20,779 nucleotides of DNA, taken from positions 1 to 20,779 of the forward strand of contig JAEWFK010000055.1 of assembly GCA_023388835.1 (NCBI GenBank). Reading direction: 5' to 3'. Below the pieces are notes generated by a model. That model saw only the letters and a program-made list of their open reading frames with translations. It had not been told where the DNA came from and did not search any database. Source of the DNA: Pseudomonadota bacterium (GTDB taxonomy: Bacteria; Pseudomonadota; Gammaproteobacteria; Burkholderiales; Burkholderiaceae_B). Made by a program: the position numbers and the translations under genes. This document shows positions 7,758-13,341 of this stretch, in pieces; the first letter of the stretch is position 1, and each line of letters begins with the position of its first letter.

Positions 7758-9275
7758 TCAACTCTTGAAGCGCTCCAGGAGCTCGCGGTCGGACTCCAGC
7801 CTTTCTCGCAGCTGGCGGATGCGGACATCCAATTCCGACTGTTCGTAGAAGTCGCGGCTCATGGACCTGGCTTGCTGCAACTGTTCCACCGCTGCCGGCA
7901 AGGCGCCGGTCAGTTCGTAGAAAGTCGCCATGGAACGACGTGCATCAGCGCGCCGTCCGAGCTTTTCCTGGCTCTGGGCCAAAAGCTGCCAGAGTCGGGG
8001 GACATCCGGCCACTGTTCAATACGCGCCTGGAGTGCTCGTACCGCCTCTTCATGACTTCCGCCCCCCTGCAAGGCTTCTATTTGCGCCAATGCGACGCCC
8101 TGGCTGGCGGGCCAGCGTTCCGCCGCCTGCCGCCCCAGTTGCAACGCTGCGTGGGTGTCGCCCCGGCCCAAGGCAAGGTTGACCTCGAGACCGGCGATCT
8201 GGGGCGAGCTCCGCCCGTTTGACTGAGCTTGCGCTAAAGCCTCGCCGGCTTGCTCAAAATTCCTGCGCTTCCATGCCGCATACGCCAAGCCATACCAGGC
8301 CGCGGACTGCTGGACCCCCTTGGCCTGTCGCGTGTCGGCGCGCAGGGCCTCTTCCGCTGCGCGCAGGGCCTGGCCGGCGCGCGCCTGCTCAATCCGGAGC
8401 TTGGCTCGAACATACCAGAAGGCGTCGCTGCCGGCGTCCGGGCGGCGGGGCGCACTCATGCTGCGGTTCTGTGCGTCAGAGAGCCGCTGCACGGAAAGCG
8501 GGTGCGTGCTCGTATAAACGTTTCCGCCCATTCCCTGGTTGAGGCGCGAAGCGCTTTCCAGGCGTTCGAACATACGGGCCATGCCGCCCGGATCGTAACC
8601 GGCACGGGTCATCATGGCGAGCCCGCTGCGGTCGGCCTCTTGTTCGGCCTGACGGGAGAAGCCCAGTTGCCGGTCAACTGCGGCTGCCTGGCCGAAAGTC
8701 GCCACCCCCATGGCGAGATCAGGACTGCCCGAGAGTGCGGCCAGCAGGGCGCCCGCCAGGACGGCAACCATGGCAGGACCGGCCTGGGCCCGCTGGGTCA
8801 TGCCGCGGGCAATATGCCGTTGAAGCACGTGGGAAATTTCATGCGCCACGACCGACGCCAGTTCCGACTCCGAACCTGATGCCACGACGAGGCCGCTATT
8901 GATGCCGATATAACCTCCCGGCAAGGCGAAGGCGTTGATCTGCGGGTCGCGCAACGCAAATACATTGATGCGGTCCACCGGCGTGTCGGCGTGCGAAGCC
9001 AGCTTGCGGCCCATGTCGGTGAGATACTGAAGGATGTCCGGATCAGCGAGATAAGCGGGGTCGCGGCGGCCCTGCTCCATGATGGCATCGCCCAGCGTGC
9101 GTTCCAGCGCCGGCGAAAGTTCAGCCGCCGAAGCCACCCCCATGCTTGGAATACCGACGGGCTGCGCCGAAGCCAGCGGGGCGGCTCCGCATAAAACCGC
9201 GGCCGCCACTGCCCGGGCCGCCCAGCGCCGTCGTACAGACACCGGCCAGTTCAGAATGGATGCAGCACGCCCCAT
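7758..9275 (-). CDS. bepA: BepA-like periplasmic M48 metalloprotease with TPR tail
   Basis: The 505-residue protein has an N-terminal secretion signal (basic RRRWAAR, then AVAAAVLCGAAPLASAQP, cleavage near 38). A zinc-protease domain follows, with HEISH at 145-149 (zinc ligands and catalytic Glu), third ligand Glu in EQEAD (about 211-215) and the YTSTHPLSVQRLSD segment whose His corresponds to the regulatory His of BepA. The C-terminal half of about 250 residues is Ala/Leu-rich helical repeats resembling TPRs. BepA monitors LptD/BAM outer-membrane assembly in the periplasm. The ATG at 9275 is chosen because GAGAGG lies just upstream and it follows the ctaG-type stop by 10 nt; a longer reading to 9413 runs into that gene. 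Orthology to BepA specifically is inference. Confidence 0.88.
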   Translation of the reverse strand: MGRAASILNWPVSVRRRWAARAVAAAVLCGAAPLASAQPVGIPSMGVASAAELSPALERTLGDAIMEQGRRDPAYLADPDILQYLTDMGRKLASHADTPVDRINVFALRDPQINAFALPGGYIGINSGLVVASGSESELASVVAHEISHVLQRHIARGMTQRAQAGPAMVAVLAGALLAALSGSPDLAMGVATFGQAAAVDRQLGFSRQAEQEADRSGLAMMTRAGYDPGGMARMFERLESASRLNQGMGGNVYTSTHPLSVQRLSDAQNRSMSAPRRPDAGSDAFWYVRAKLRIEQARAGQALRAAEEALRADTRQAKGVQQSAAWYGLAYAAWKRRNFEQAGEALAQAQSNGRSSPQIAGLEVNLALGRGDTHAALQLGRQAAERWPASQGVALAQIEALQGGGSHEEAVRALQARIEQWPDVPRLWQLLAQSQEKLGRRADARRSMATFYELTGALPAAVEQLQQARSMSRDFYEQSELDVRIRQLRERLESDRELLERFKS

Positions 9276-9285
9276 GAACCGCCTC

Positions 9286-10143
9286 TCAGGATGCGACCGG
9301 CACACCGGCACCCTGCCGGCGCCGATTTCGCTGGGGCAGACGGTTGCGCGAAGAGAGGCGCATGACCGTAGAAAGGGCGTACAAGACACCAAAGACCTCG
9401 ATGAAGCCCGCAAGCACCCACATGGTCAGCCCGCCGATGGCCTGATCGGTGATGGCCGTCATGCCGGGTATGGCGCGCCCGCATAGATCGAAAATGGGGT
9501 AGAGATCGGACTCAGAGAAGGTAATGACCGCCCCGACAATGATCTGCGGGACCATGGTGATAATGGGGCACAGGACGCGGCCCCCGGGAGACAACACAGC
9601 CGGGGGACTGGGCCGCCGGTCGAGAATCAGGTTCCAATACATGAAGCCGCTGATCACCACCGACCAGTTCATGAGGCGGTACAGGCGCCAGTCAAGCATG
9701 GAATAGAACTGCACCGCAGGAATCAGGAAGCCGATCACCAGAACGACGAACAGGAAGGGCACCAGCACACGATGCGTGAGGACCGCTTCGGTAAAGCGCC
9801 CGGCGCGTGCGCGACGGAAATCCCGTAACCGGGCCCGCCAGTGCATAGGAAGGCCCGCGCGCAAGACCTGCCCCGGGTAGGCGCCCATGATCAACAGCGG
9901 CCCCAGATGGTGCAGCACCAGGTGCTGGAGCCGATGGATGAAGAACATGCGCTCGGCGTAGTAATCGAGCCGCGTGTGCATGGTCAGGTAAAGAATGACC
10001 ATGCCTGACCAGAACAGCGCCTTGCGCCAGCCCGTAACCTTGTGCGCCCGGGAACCGCGTATGAAGAGCCATGCCCCGGTCAGATAGAAAAACAGGAACG
10101 CGGGGGAAAATTCCCAGGGGATGAGCCAATCAAGCAGGTGCAT
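9286..10143 (-). CDS. ctaG: CtaG-type cytochrome c oxidase assembly membrane protein (caa3_CtaG family)
   Basis: The 285-residue polytopic membrane protein begins with a short WLIPWEFSP segment and has about seven hydrophobic spans. The family-typical histidine cluster is in MFFIHRLQHLVLHHLGP (His70, 74, 78, 79), followed by AYPGQVLRAGLP. Later family patterns are WSVVISGFMYWNLILDRRP and PQIIVGAVITFSESDLYP. The caa3_CtaG/YtaF-like family (distinct from Cox11, which is also called CtaG) is linked to copper-dependent assembly of heme-copper oxidases; the histidines could bind copper, though that is inference. It lies between the MgtC-like gene (31 nt upstream) and the M48 protease gene (10 nt downstream) on the same strand, so co-transcription is likely. 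Its own Shine-Dalgarno site is weak. Confidence 0.85.
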   Translation of the reverse strand: MHLLDWLIPWEFSPAFLFFYLTGAWLFIRGSRAHKVTGWRKALFWSGMVILYLTMHTRLDYYAERMFFIHRLQHLVLHHLGPLLIMGAYPGQVLRAGLPMHWRARLRDFRRARAGRFTEAVLTHRVLVPFLFVVLVIGFLIPAVQFYSMLDWRLYRLMNWSVVISGFMYWNLILDRRPSPPAVLSPGGRVLCPIITMVPQIIVGAVITFSESDLYPIFDLCGRAIPGMTAITDQAIGGLTMWVLAGFIEVFGVLYALSTVMRLSSRNRLPQRNRRRQGAGVPVAS

Positions 10144-10174
10144 GGGGCGGGATCCGGATCAGGCGCAATTCAGA

Positions 10175-10510
10175 CTAGTTTAATGCATGCCGCCGTGCCG
10201 TTCCCCAGTGGATCTCGCGGATGCCCGGGTGCGCCTGCAGCCGTCGCGCACGCGACATGAGCTCGGCGCGCAGGGGCGGCGGACAGTCCACCGTGATGCT
10301 TGCCCGGACCATGCCCGCCGGATGACCGTAATCGATGCTGACATGGGCGATTTGAATGCCATCGGCATGAAGGTCGCGGTAGATGCTGCGCCGGACTGCG
10401 GCGAGGTGTTCGCGCGGGCACACCACCGTGAGCCGTGAAGTACTGCGCGGCGCGCGAACGGCGGTAGGCTGCACGCCTGCACGGCGCAGAAACAAATGGA
10501 ACAGACGCAT
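10175..10510 (-). CDS. stand-alone domain resembling the MgtC/SapB C-terminal ACT-like domain
   Basis: The 111-residue soluble protein starts at the ATG at 10510 behind a clear AGGAG (10520-10516, spacing 5). After a short basic N-terminus, residues 25-105 show an ACT-like beta-alpha-beta pattern: strand RLTVVC (26-31), helix EHLAAVRRSIYRDL (34-47), strand IQIAHVSIDY (52-61), strand VRASITVDC (68-76), helix LRAELMSRARRLQ (80-92) and a final PGIREIHWG (95-103). The order and the closing pG-x-x-x-x-x-W pattern resemble the cytoplasmic tail of MgtC/SapB membrane proteins, but there is no membrane part before or after. The function is unknown; regulatory ligand or ion sensing is only a guess. It is the first gene of the operon with ctaG and the M48 protease and is preceded by a long structured leader. 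Family assignment is by pattern only. Confidence 0.6.
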   Translation of the reverse strand: MRLFHLFLRRAGVQPTAVRAPRSTSRLTVVCPREHLAAVRRSIYRDLHADGIQIAHVSIDYGHPAGMVRASITVDCPPPLRAELMSRARRLQAHPGIREIHWGTARRHALN

Positions 10511-10683
10511 GACGACTCCTGCCCTGGCGACAAAGCCAGGGGTAACGCCCATATGAAAACGGTATGGGCAGTGTTCTTGTGAACGGCGGGAGTGCGCATG
10601 CAGACATGCGAAGAAGACTCCGCGCCCTGAAGTCCAGGGCACGGAAAGAGCAATGGGGAGACCTTTAGCTCTGGTGCCTGGAG

Positions 10684-10708
10684 AAAAACGAGCCGATAGC
10701 TGATCGAC
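10684..10708 (-). terminator. possible intrinsic terminator/attenuator in the leader
   Basis: The stem GTCGAT-CAGCT-ATCGGC (10708-10692, one G-U pair) is followed by TCG and then TTTTT (10688-10684). The stem is short, so termination would be weak. A preceding ACCGAC (10730-10725) could pair with parts of either arm and act as an antiterminator. Confidence 0.3.
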
Positions 10709-10732
10709 TACAACATTCGCCGGGGTCGGTAC

Positions 10733-10762
10733 TCACCACACAGCTCCATAAAGTTTCGACAT
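10733..10762 (-). other. possible 9-codon upstream ORF at the 5' end of the leader
   Basis: An ATG at 10762 lies at the predicted transcription start and opens a short reading frame, MSKLYGAVW, ending in TGA at 10735-10733. It would have to be translated as a leaderless message, because no ribosome-binding site can exist before it if the promoter is correct. Its small size means it could be chance. Confidence 0.15.
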
Positions 10763-10767
10763 TTGCG

Positions 10768-10796
10768 ATTCTATCCGAAATTCACTTATCTCACAA
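10768..10796 (-). promoter_or_regulatory. sigma70-like promoter of the MgtC-like/ctaG/M48 operon
   Basis: On the minus strand TTGTGA (10796-10791) and TAGAAT (10773-10768; 5 of 6 to TATAAT) are separated by exactly 17 bp. It lies 5 bp after the stop of the exchanger gene and places the start point near 10764-10760, i.e. about 250 nt before the first downstream gene. Confidence 0.5.
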
Positions 10797-10800
10797 CGGC

Positions 10801-11811
10801 TTACGGCCAGAACCAAGCCACCACGAAGAGGGCAAACATGCCATAGAAAAGCGACACGCCCGCGAGCCGACCCGGGCTCAAGGCCTGCCGCCTCAGTGCC
10901 AGCCACAGCACGATGATCGCCAGCATTGTGAAGGCCGCGGCAGCCAGCAAAGGCGTGGTGAGCAGCCAGGGCGTCATCGACACCGCCATGGCCGATGGAA
11001 GGGTCGCCTGTATCATCATGGCCCCGGAGATATTGGCCAGCGCAAGCCTTTCCTTTCCCTTTCGGGTCCAGATGACGGCGTTCAGCACTTCCGGCAGTTC
11101 CGTGGCGATCGGCGCCAGCAGCATGGCCGCGACCGTCGGCGCGAGGCCGGCGGCCTTCCCCAGGAATTCGATCTGCTGCACGAACACATGAGACGCGCCG
11201 GCGATCACCAGCAGGGCCGTCACCGTTTGCAGCACCGCCCAGAACATACTGGGATCACTGGGCCGGATACGCAGCGGCTCAAGCTCTTCCATGATGCTGG
11301 CGCCCTCGTCAGCGTTTAGCTCACGCACCACATATAGGGCGTAAGCCCCGAGAAAAGCGACGGCGAACCAGGGCTTCCAGGCGAACACCATCACGCCGAT
11401 GGCGATCTTGACGACGAAAATACTCATGAACCACGCCTGATCGCGCGCTATCCGTCGCTGATCGGCGAGCACGATCGGCTGCGGGACGCCCGACCCGGCG
11501 AAACCCTTACGCCATCTAAGCAGCAGCATGATGCCCACCACGGCATAGGCCAGGGAGGCCAGCACCAACGGTCCGCCAATCGCCGCGCCCACACCGATGT
11601 CCTTCTGATCGGGCGTCTCGCCGAAGACCACCGCCACGAATGTGACCGCACTTTCCGGCAGTGCCGTGCCGAAGGCGGCCAGAAGAGTCCCTACGGCGGT
11701 GGCGCCCAGGCGCAATCGGCAACCCACCCATTCCACCCCGTTCACGAAGAACTCGCAGGCAAGATAAATGACGGCCGCGGAAACGAAAAAGGCCAGCAGC
11801 GAATACAGCAT
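10801..11811 (-). CDS. sodium/calcium exchanger-family membrane protein
   Basis: The 336-residue membrane protein carries two related halves with the cation/Ca2+ exchanger alpha-repeat motifs: AFGTALPESAVTFVAV (about 46-61) in the first half and LAPIATELPEVLNAVIWT (about 232-249) in the second. The acidic residues in ALPE and ELPE are the expected ion ligands. About ten hydrophobic spans are visible, with a hydrophilic central loop (about 163-187, ADEGASIMEELEPL). Family members exchange Ca2+ for Na+ or H+ across the inner membrane; the true ion here is unknown. The start at 11811 (MLYSLLAFFV) begins directly with the first membrane span; the upstream in-frame ATG at 11835 and a longer reading to 11961 lack family-like sequence. 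The Shine-Dalgarno site is weak. No certain promoter; a TTGACC (11880-11875) lacks a matching -10. Confidence 0.87.
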   Translation of the reverse strand: MLYSLLAFFVSAAVIYLACEFFVNGVEWVGCRLRLGATAVGTLLAAFGTALPESAVTFVAVVFGETPDQKDIGVGAAIGGPLVLASLAYAVVGIMLLLRWRKGFAGSGVPQPIVLADQRRIARDQAWFMSIFVVKIAIGVMVFAWKPWFAVAFLGAYALYVVRELNADEGASIMEELEPLRIRPSDPSMFWAVLQTVTALLVIAGASHVFVQQIEFLGKAAGLAPTVAAMLLAPIATELPEVLNAVIWTRKGKERLALANISGAMMIQATLPSAMAVSMTPWLLTTPLLAAAAFTMLAIIVLWLALRRQALSPGRLAGVSLFYGMFALFVVAWFWP

Positions 11812-12057
11812 GATAGAGGCCGGGCAAGTTACCATGACACGGCAGATGCGCGCCCGGCTATGAGCGACACCGCCGGTCAAAGGTCTTGCCGGGCGGGCGC
11901 CGAAAGAAAGACATGACGGCGCCGCGCTGCCCACACCATGGCACTGTTGTGCGCCAAGCATGTTGATGCGGGACCTGCCGGCCTTGCGCCGGCATCAGCT
12001 ACTCCCCTATGACGAGGGACGCGCCATTCTACCAGCAAAGCCTCGGTAAAGACCGCG
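11812..12057. other. divergent intergenic region between exchanger gene and ubiH
   Basis: These bases separate the exchanger gene from ubiH. I see no convincing gene in them. The only clear structure is the inverted repeat at 11976-11994; in addition there is a lone TTGACC on the minus strand at 11880-11875. Confidence 0.5.
11976..11994. repeat. perfect 7-bp inverted repeat
   Basis: TGCCGGC (11976-11982) and GCCGGCA (11988-11994) are perfect reverse complements around a CTTGC loop. It could be a hairpin or an operator in the divergent region before ubiH. No T-run follows on either strand. Confidence 0.5.
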
Positions 12058-12063
12058 TAGAAT
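12058..12063 (+). promoter_or_regulatory. -10-like element directly before ubiH (possible leaderless start)
   Basis: TAGAAT ends 7 nt before the ubiH ATG, so transcription would begin at or within 1-2 nt of the start codon. No Shine-Dalgarno sequence is present in the preceding 15 nt. No good -35 hexamer is found at 16-18 bp. Confidence 0.35.
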
Positions 12064-12070
12064 ACGCCGT

Positions 12071-13243
12071 ATGGACACGCCCGATTTCGACATCGTCATA
12101 CTCGGTGCCGGGCCGGCCGGCAGCGCTTTGGCACTTGCGCTCGCCCGCAAGGCGAGAGACCCCGCGCGCATTGCATTGTTGGGCCCGCAGCAGCATACCG
12201 CTCCGACGCCGGGCACCGGGCACGCCGCGGCGGCGGGTGTCGACCCACGCTGCCTGGCACTCAATCATGGCAGCCGGGTCTTTCTCGAGTCACTGGGCGC
12301 CTGGCCTGCTCACGCGGCCGATATCCTTCAGGTGCATGTTTCACAACGCCATCGTTTGGGCAGGGTCGTGATCAACCACACCGAGCTGGGCGTCCCAAGA
12401 CTGGGCAATGTGTTGCGCTACGACGACCTGCTCGAATCCCTGAAGAGCGCCCTGCACTCCAGCGGCGTCACGCGTATCAACGGGCATGCCTTGCCCCGGC
12501 TTGCGGGGCACCGCATTGAATGCCGCCACGATTCCGGCTTAGTCACAGCTAGACTGGCGGTGCAATCCGATGGCGCCCGCCCGCAAGGCGTGGAGCGCCA
12601 CTACGGGCAGTACGCGGTGCTGGCCAATGTGCGGGCGTCGCGCCCGCAGATCGGCTGGGCCTACGAACGCTTTACGCGCACGGGTCCGCTGGCGGCTCTG
12701 CCTCATCCCCAAGGGGCCGACCTCTACAGCATCGTATGGTGCTGCGCGCCAGAACAGGCCGAAGCCTTGCGCGGCCTGCCCAATGCCGAGTTCGATCGTC
12801 TGCTTCACGAGCAATTCGGTGATCGGCTCGGACGCTTCGAGAGCGTCAGTCGGCGCTCCGTGTTTCCGCTGGCTCTGCACGCCGGTCCGACCCGCATCAA
12901 CGCGCGTTGCATCGCAGTGGGGAATGCCGCCCAGACCTTGCATCCAGTCGCCGGCCAAGGCCTTAACCTGGGGCTGCGCGACGTCGCTCAACTTGCCCAT
13001 AGCCTGAATCGCTGGCTGCTTCAGCCTGAAAGCGATCCGCAGCCCTACTGCACTGAATTCACCGATCGTCGCCGCTCCGATCGCTGGCTCACAATGGCCA
13101 TTACCGACCTTCTGCCCCGGGCGTTTTCAACCGGGAGCCGCCTCGTGGAGCACGCGGGAGGTGCCGCCCTACTGGCCATGGATATCCTTCCGTCGCTACG
13201 CAATCAGCTCGCCCGGCAACTGTTGCACGGCTTGCGCAACTGA
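12071..13243 (+). CDS. ubiH: FAD-dependent ubiquinone-biosynthesis monooxygenase, UbiH type
   Basis: The 390-residue flavoprotein hydroxylase has the N-terminal FAD-binding GxGxxG (ILGAGPAGSALAL, Gly12/14/17), a DPRCLALNHGS segment (57-67) and the C-terminal FAD ribityl motif GNAAQTLHPVAGQGLNLGLRDV (283-304). The last motif, with Asn after Gly and QTLHP, matches UbiH more closely than UbiF, UbiI or VisC. UbiH hydroxylates the ubiquinone ring (C4/C6 position) in the membrane-associated Ubi complex under aerobic conditions. The start is supported by the family N-terminus right before the dinucleotide fold. The gene stands alone on the plus strand, followed by two strong GC-rich hairpins before dusB. 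The central substrate domain is somewhat divergent, so other UbiH/COQ6 paralogue names are possible. Confidence 0.88.
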   Translation: MDTPDFDIVILGAGPAGSALALALARKARDPARIALLGPQQHTAPTPGTGHAAAAGVDPRCLALNHGSRVFLESLGAWPAHAADILQVHVSQRHRLGRVVINHTELGVPRLGNVLRYDDLLESLKSALHSSGVTRINGHALPRLAGHRIECRHDSGLVTARLAVQSDGARPQGVERHYGQYAVLANVRASRPQIGWAYERFTRTGPLAALPHPQGADLYSIVWCCAPEQAEALRGLPNAEFDRLLHEQFGDRLGRFESVSRRSVFPLALHAGPTRINARCIAVGNAAQTLHPVAGQGLNLGLRDVAQLAHSLNRWLLQPESDPQPYCTEFTDRRRSDRWLTMAITDLLPRAFSTGSRLVEHAGGAALLAMDILPSLRNQLARQLLHGLRN

Positions 13244-13255
13244 GTCGGCCCTGCA

Positions 13256-13280
13256 TCGCAGCCGGGCACCCGGCATGCGA
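13256..13280 (+). terminator. strong hairpin downstream of ubiH
   Basis: TCGCA plus GCCGG (13256-13265) pairs with CCGGC, a bulged A and TGCGA (13270-13280) around a GCAC loop, giving 10 bp with one bulge. It lies 12 bp after the ubiH stop. There is no T-run, so it may be an RNA-end stabiliser or a Rho-assisted terminator. Confidence 0.4.
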
Positions 13281-13281
13281 A

Positions 13282-13312
13282 GCCGGCCATACGGCGGAGT
13301 CTGGCCGCCGGC
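13282..13312 (+). terminator. second GC-rich hairpin in the ubiH-dusB gap
   Basis: GCCGGCCA (13282-13289) pairs with TGGCCGCCGGC (13302-13312) with a 3-nt bulge. It is followed by CCCTTTC only, so a classic intrinsic terminator is not complete. It sits immediately after the first hairpin. Confidence 0.4.
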
Positions 13313-13322
13313 CCCTTTCGCA

Positions 13323-13339
13323 AGAGGGTAAAATCCTCT
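13323..13339 (+). promoter_or_regulatory. -10-like element inside a small inverted repeat before dusB
   Basis: TAAAAT (13329-13334) lies between AGAGG (13323-13327) and CCTCT (13335-13339), which are perfect reverse complements. The hexamer ends 7 nt before the dusB ATG, the same spacing as in ubiH. AGAGGG is 13 nt from the ATG, too far for a normal Shine-Dalgarno site. No -35 match is evident. Confidence 0.4.
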
Positions 13340-13341
13340 GG

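Larger units (their letters stand above)
10511..10764 (-). promoter_or_regulatory. long structured 5' leader of the MgtC-like/ctaG/M48 operon (candidate cis-regulatory RNA)
   Basis: The roughly 250 nt between the predicted start point and the first gene contain a series of hairpins on the minus strand. They are GTCGAT/ATCGGC (10708-10692) followed by a T5 run; a 12-bp stem TTCCGTGCCCTG/CAGGGCGCGGAG with GACTT loop (10646-10618, two G-U pairs); CGCATG/CATGCG with a UCUG loop (10610-10595); GCCCATA/TATGGGC (10569-10547); and CCCTGGC/GCCAGGG (10541-10522), directly before the AGGAG site. UGCCCUGG in the 12-bp stem (10641-10634) can alternatively pair with CCAGGGCA (10527-10520) beside the ribosome-binding site. 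I could not match it to M-box, yybP-ykoY, TPP, cobalamin, glycine or FMN core motifs. It may be a regulatory leader of unknown type. Confidence 0.45.

Noticed and set aside
9276..9413. Longer start of the M48 protease gene
   Set aside because: The extension overlaps the CtaG-type gene by over 120 nt and lacks a signal-peptide character. The ATG at 9275 has a good ribosome-binding site and signal peptide.
10170..10607. 145-codon minus-strand frame overlapping the leader and the MgtC-like gene, starting with a proline-containing stretch (ALPPFTRTLPIPF)
   Set aside because: Proline-rich leader peptides are known for mgt genes, which made it tempting. However, this frame runs through the whole downstream gene with low-complexity Arg/Ala/Pro sequence and has no ribosome-binding site.
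10511..10800. Known riboswitch classes (M-box, yybP-ykoY manganese, glycine, TPP) in the leader
   Set aside because: Short resemblances such as GGTGAG, and GGGGAG on the opposite strand, are present, but the required conserved cores are missing or on the wrong strand. I keep it as an unclassified leader.
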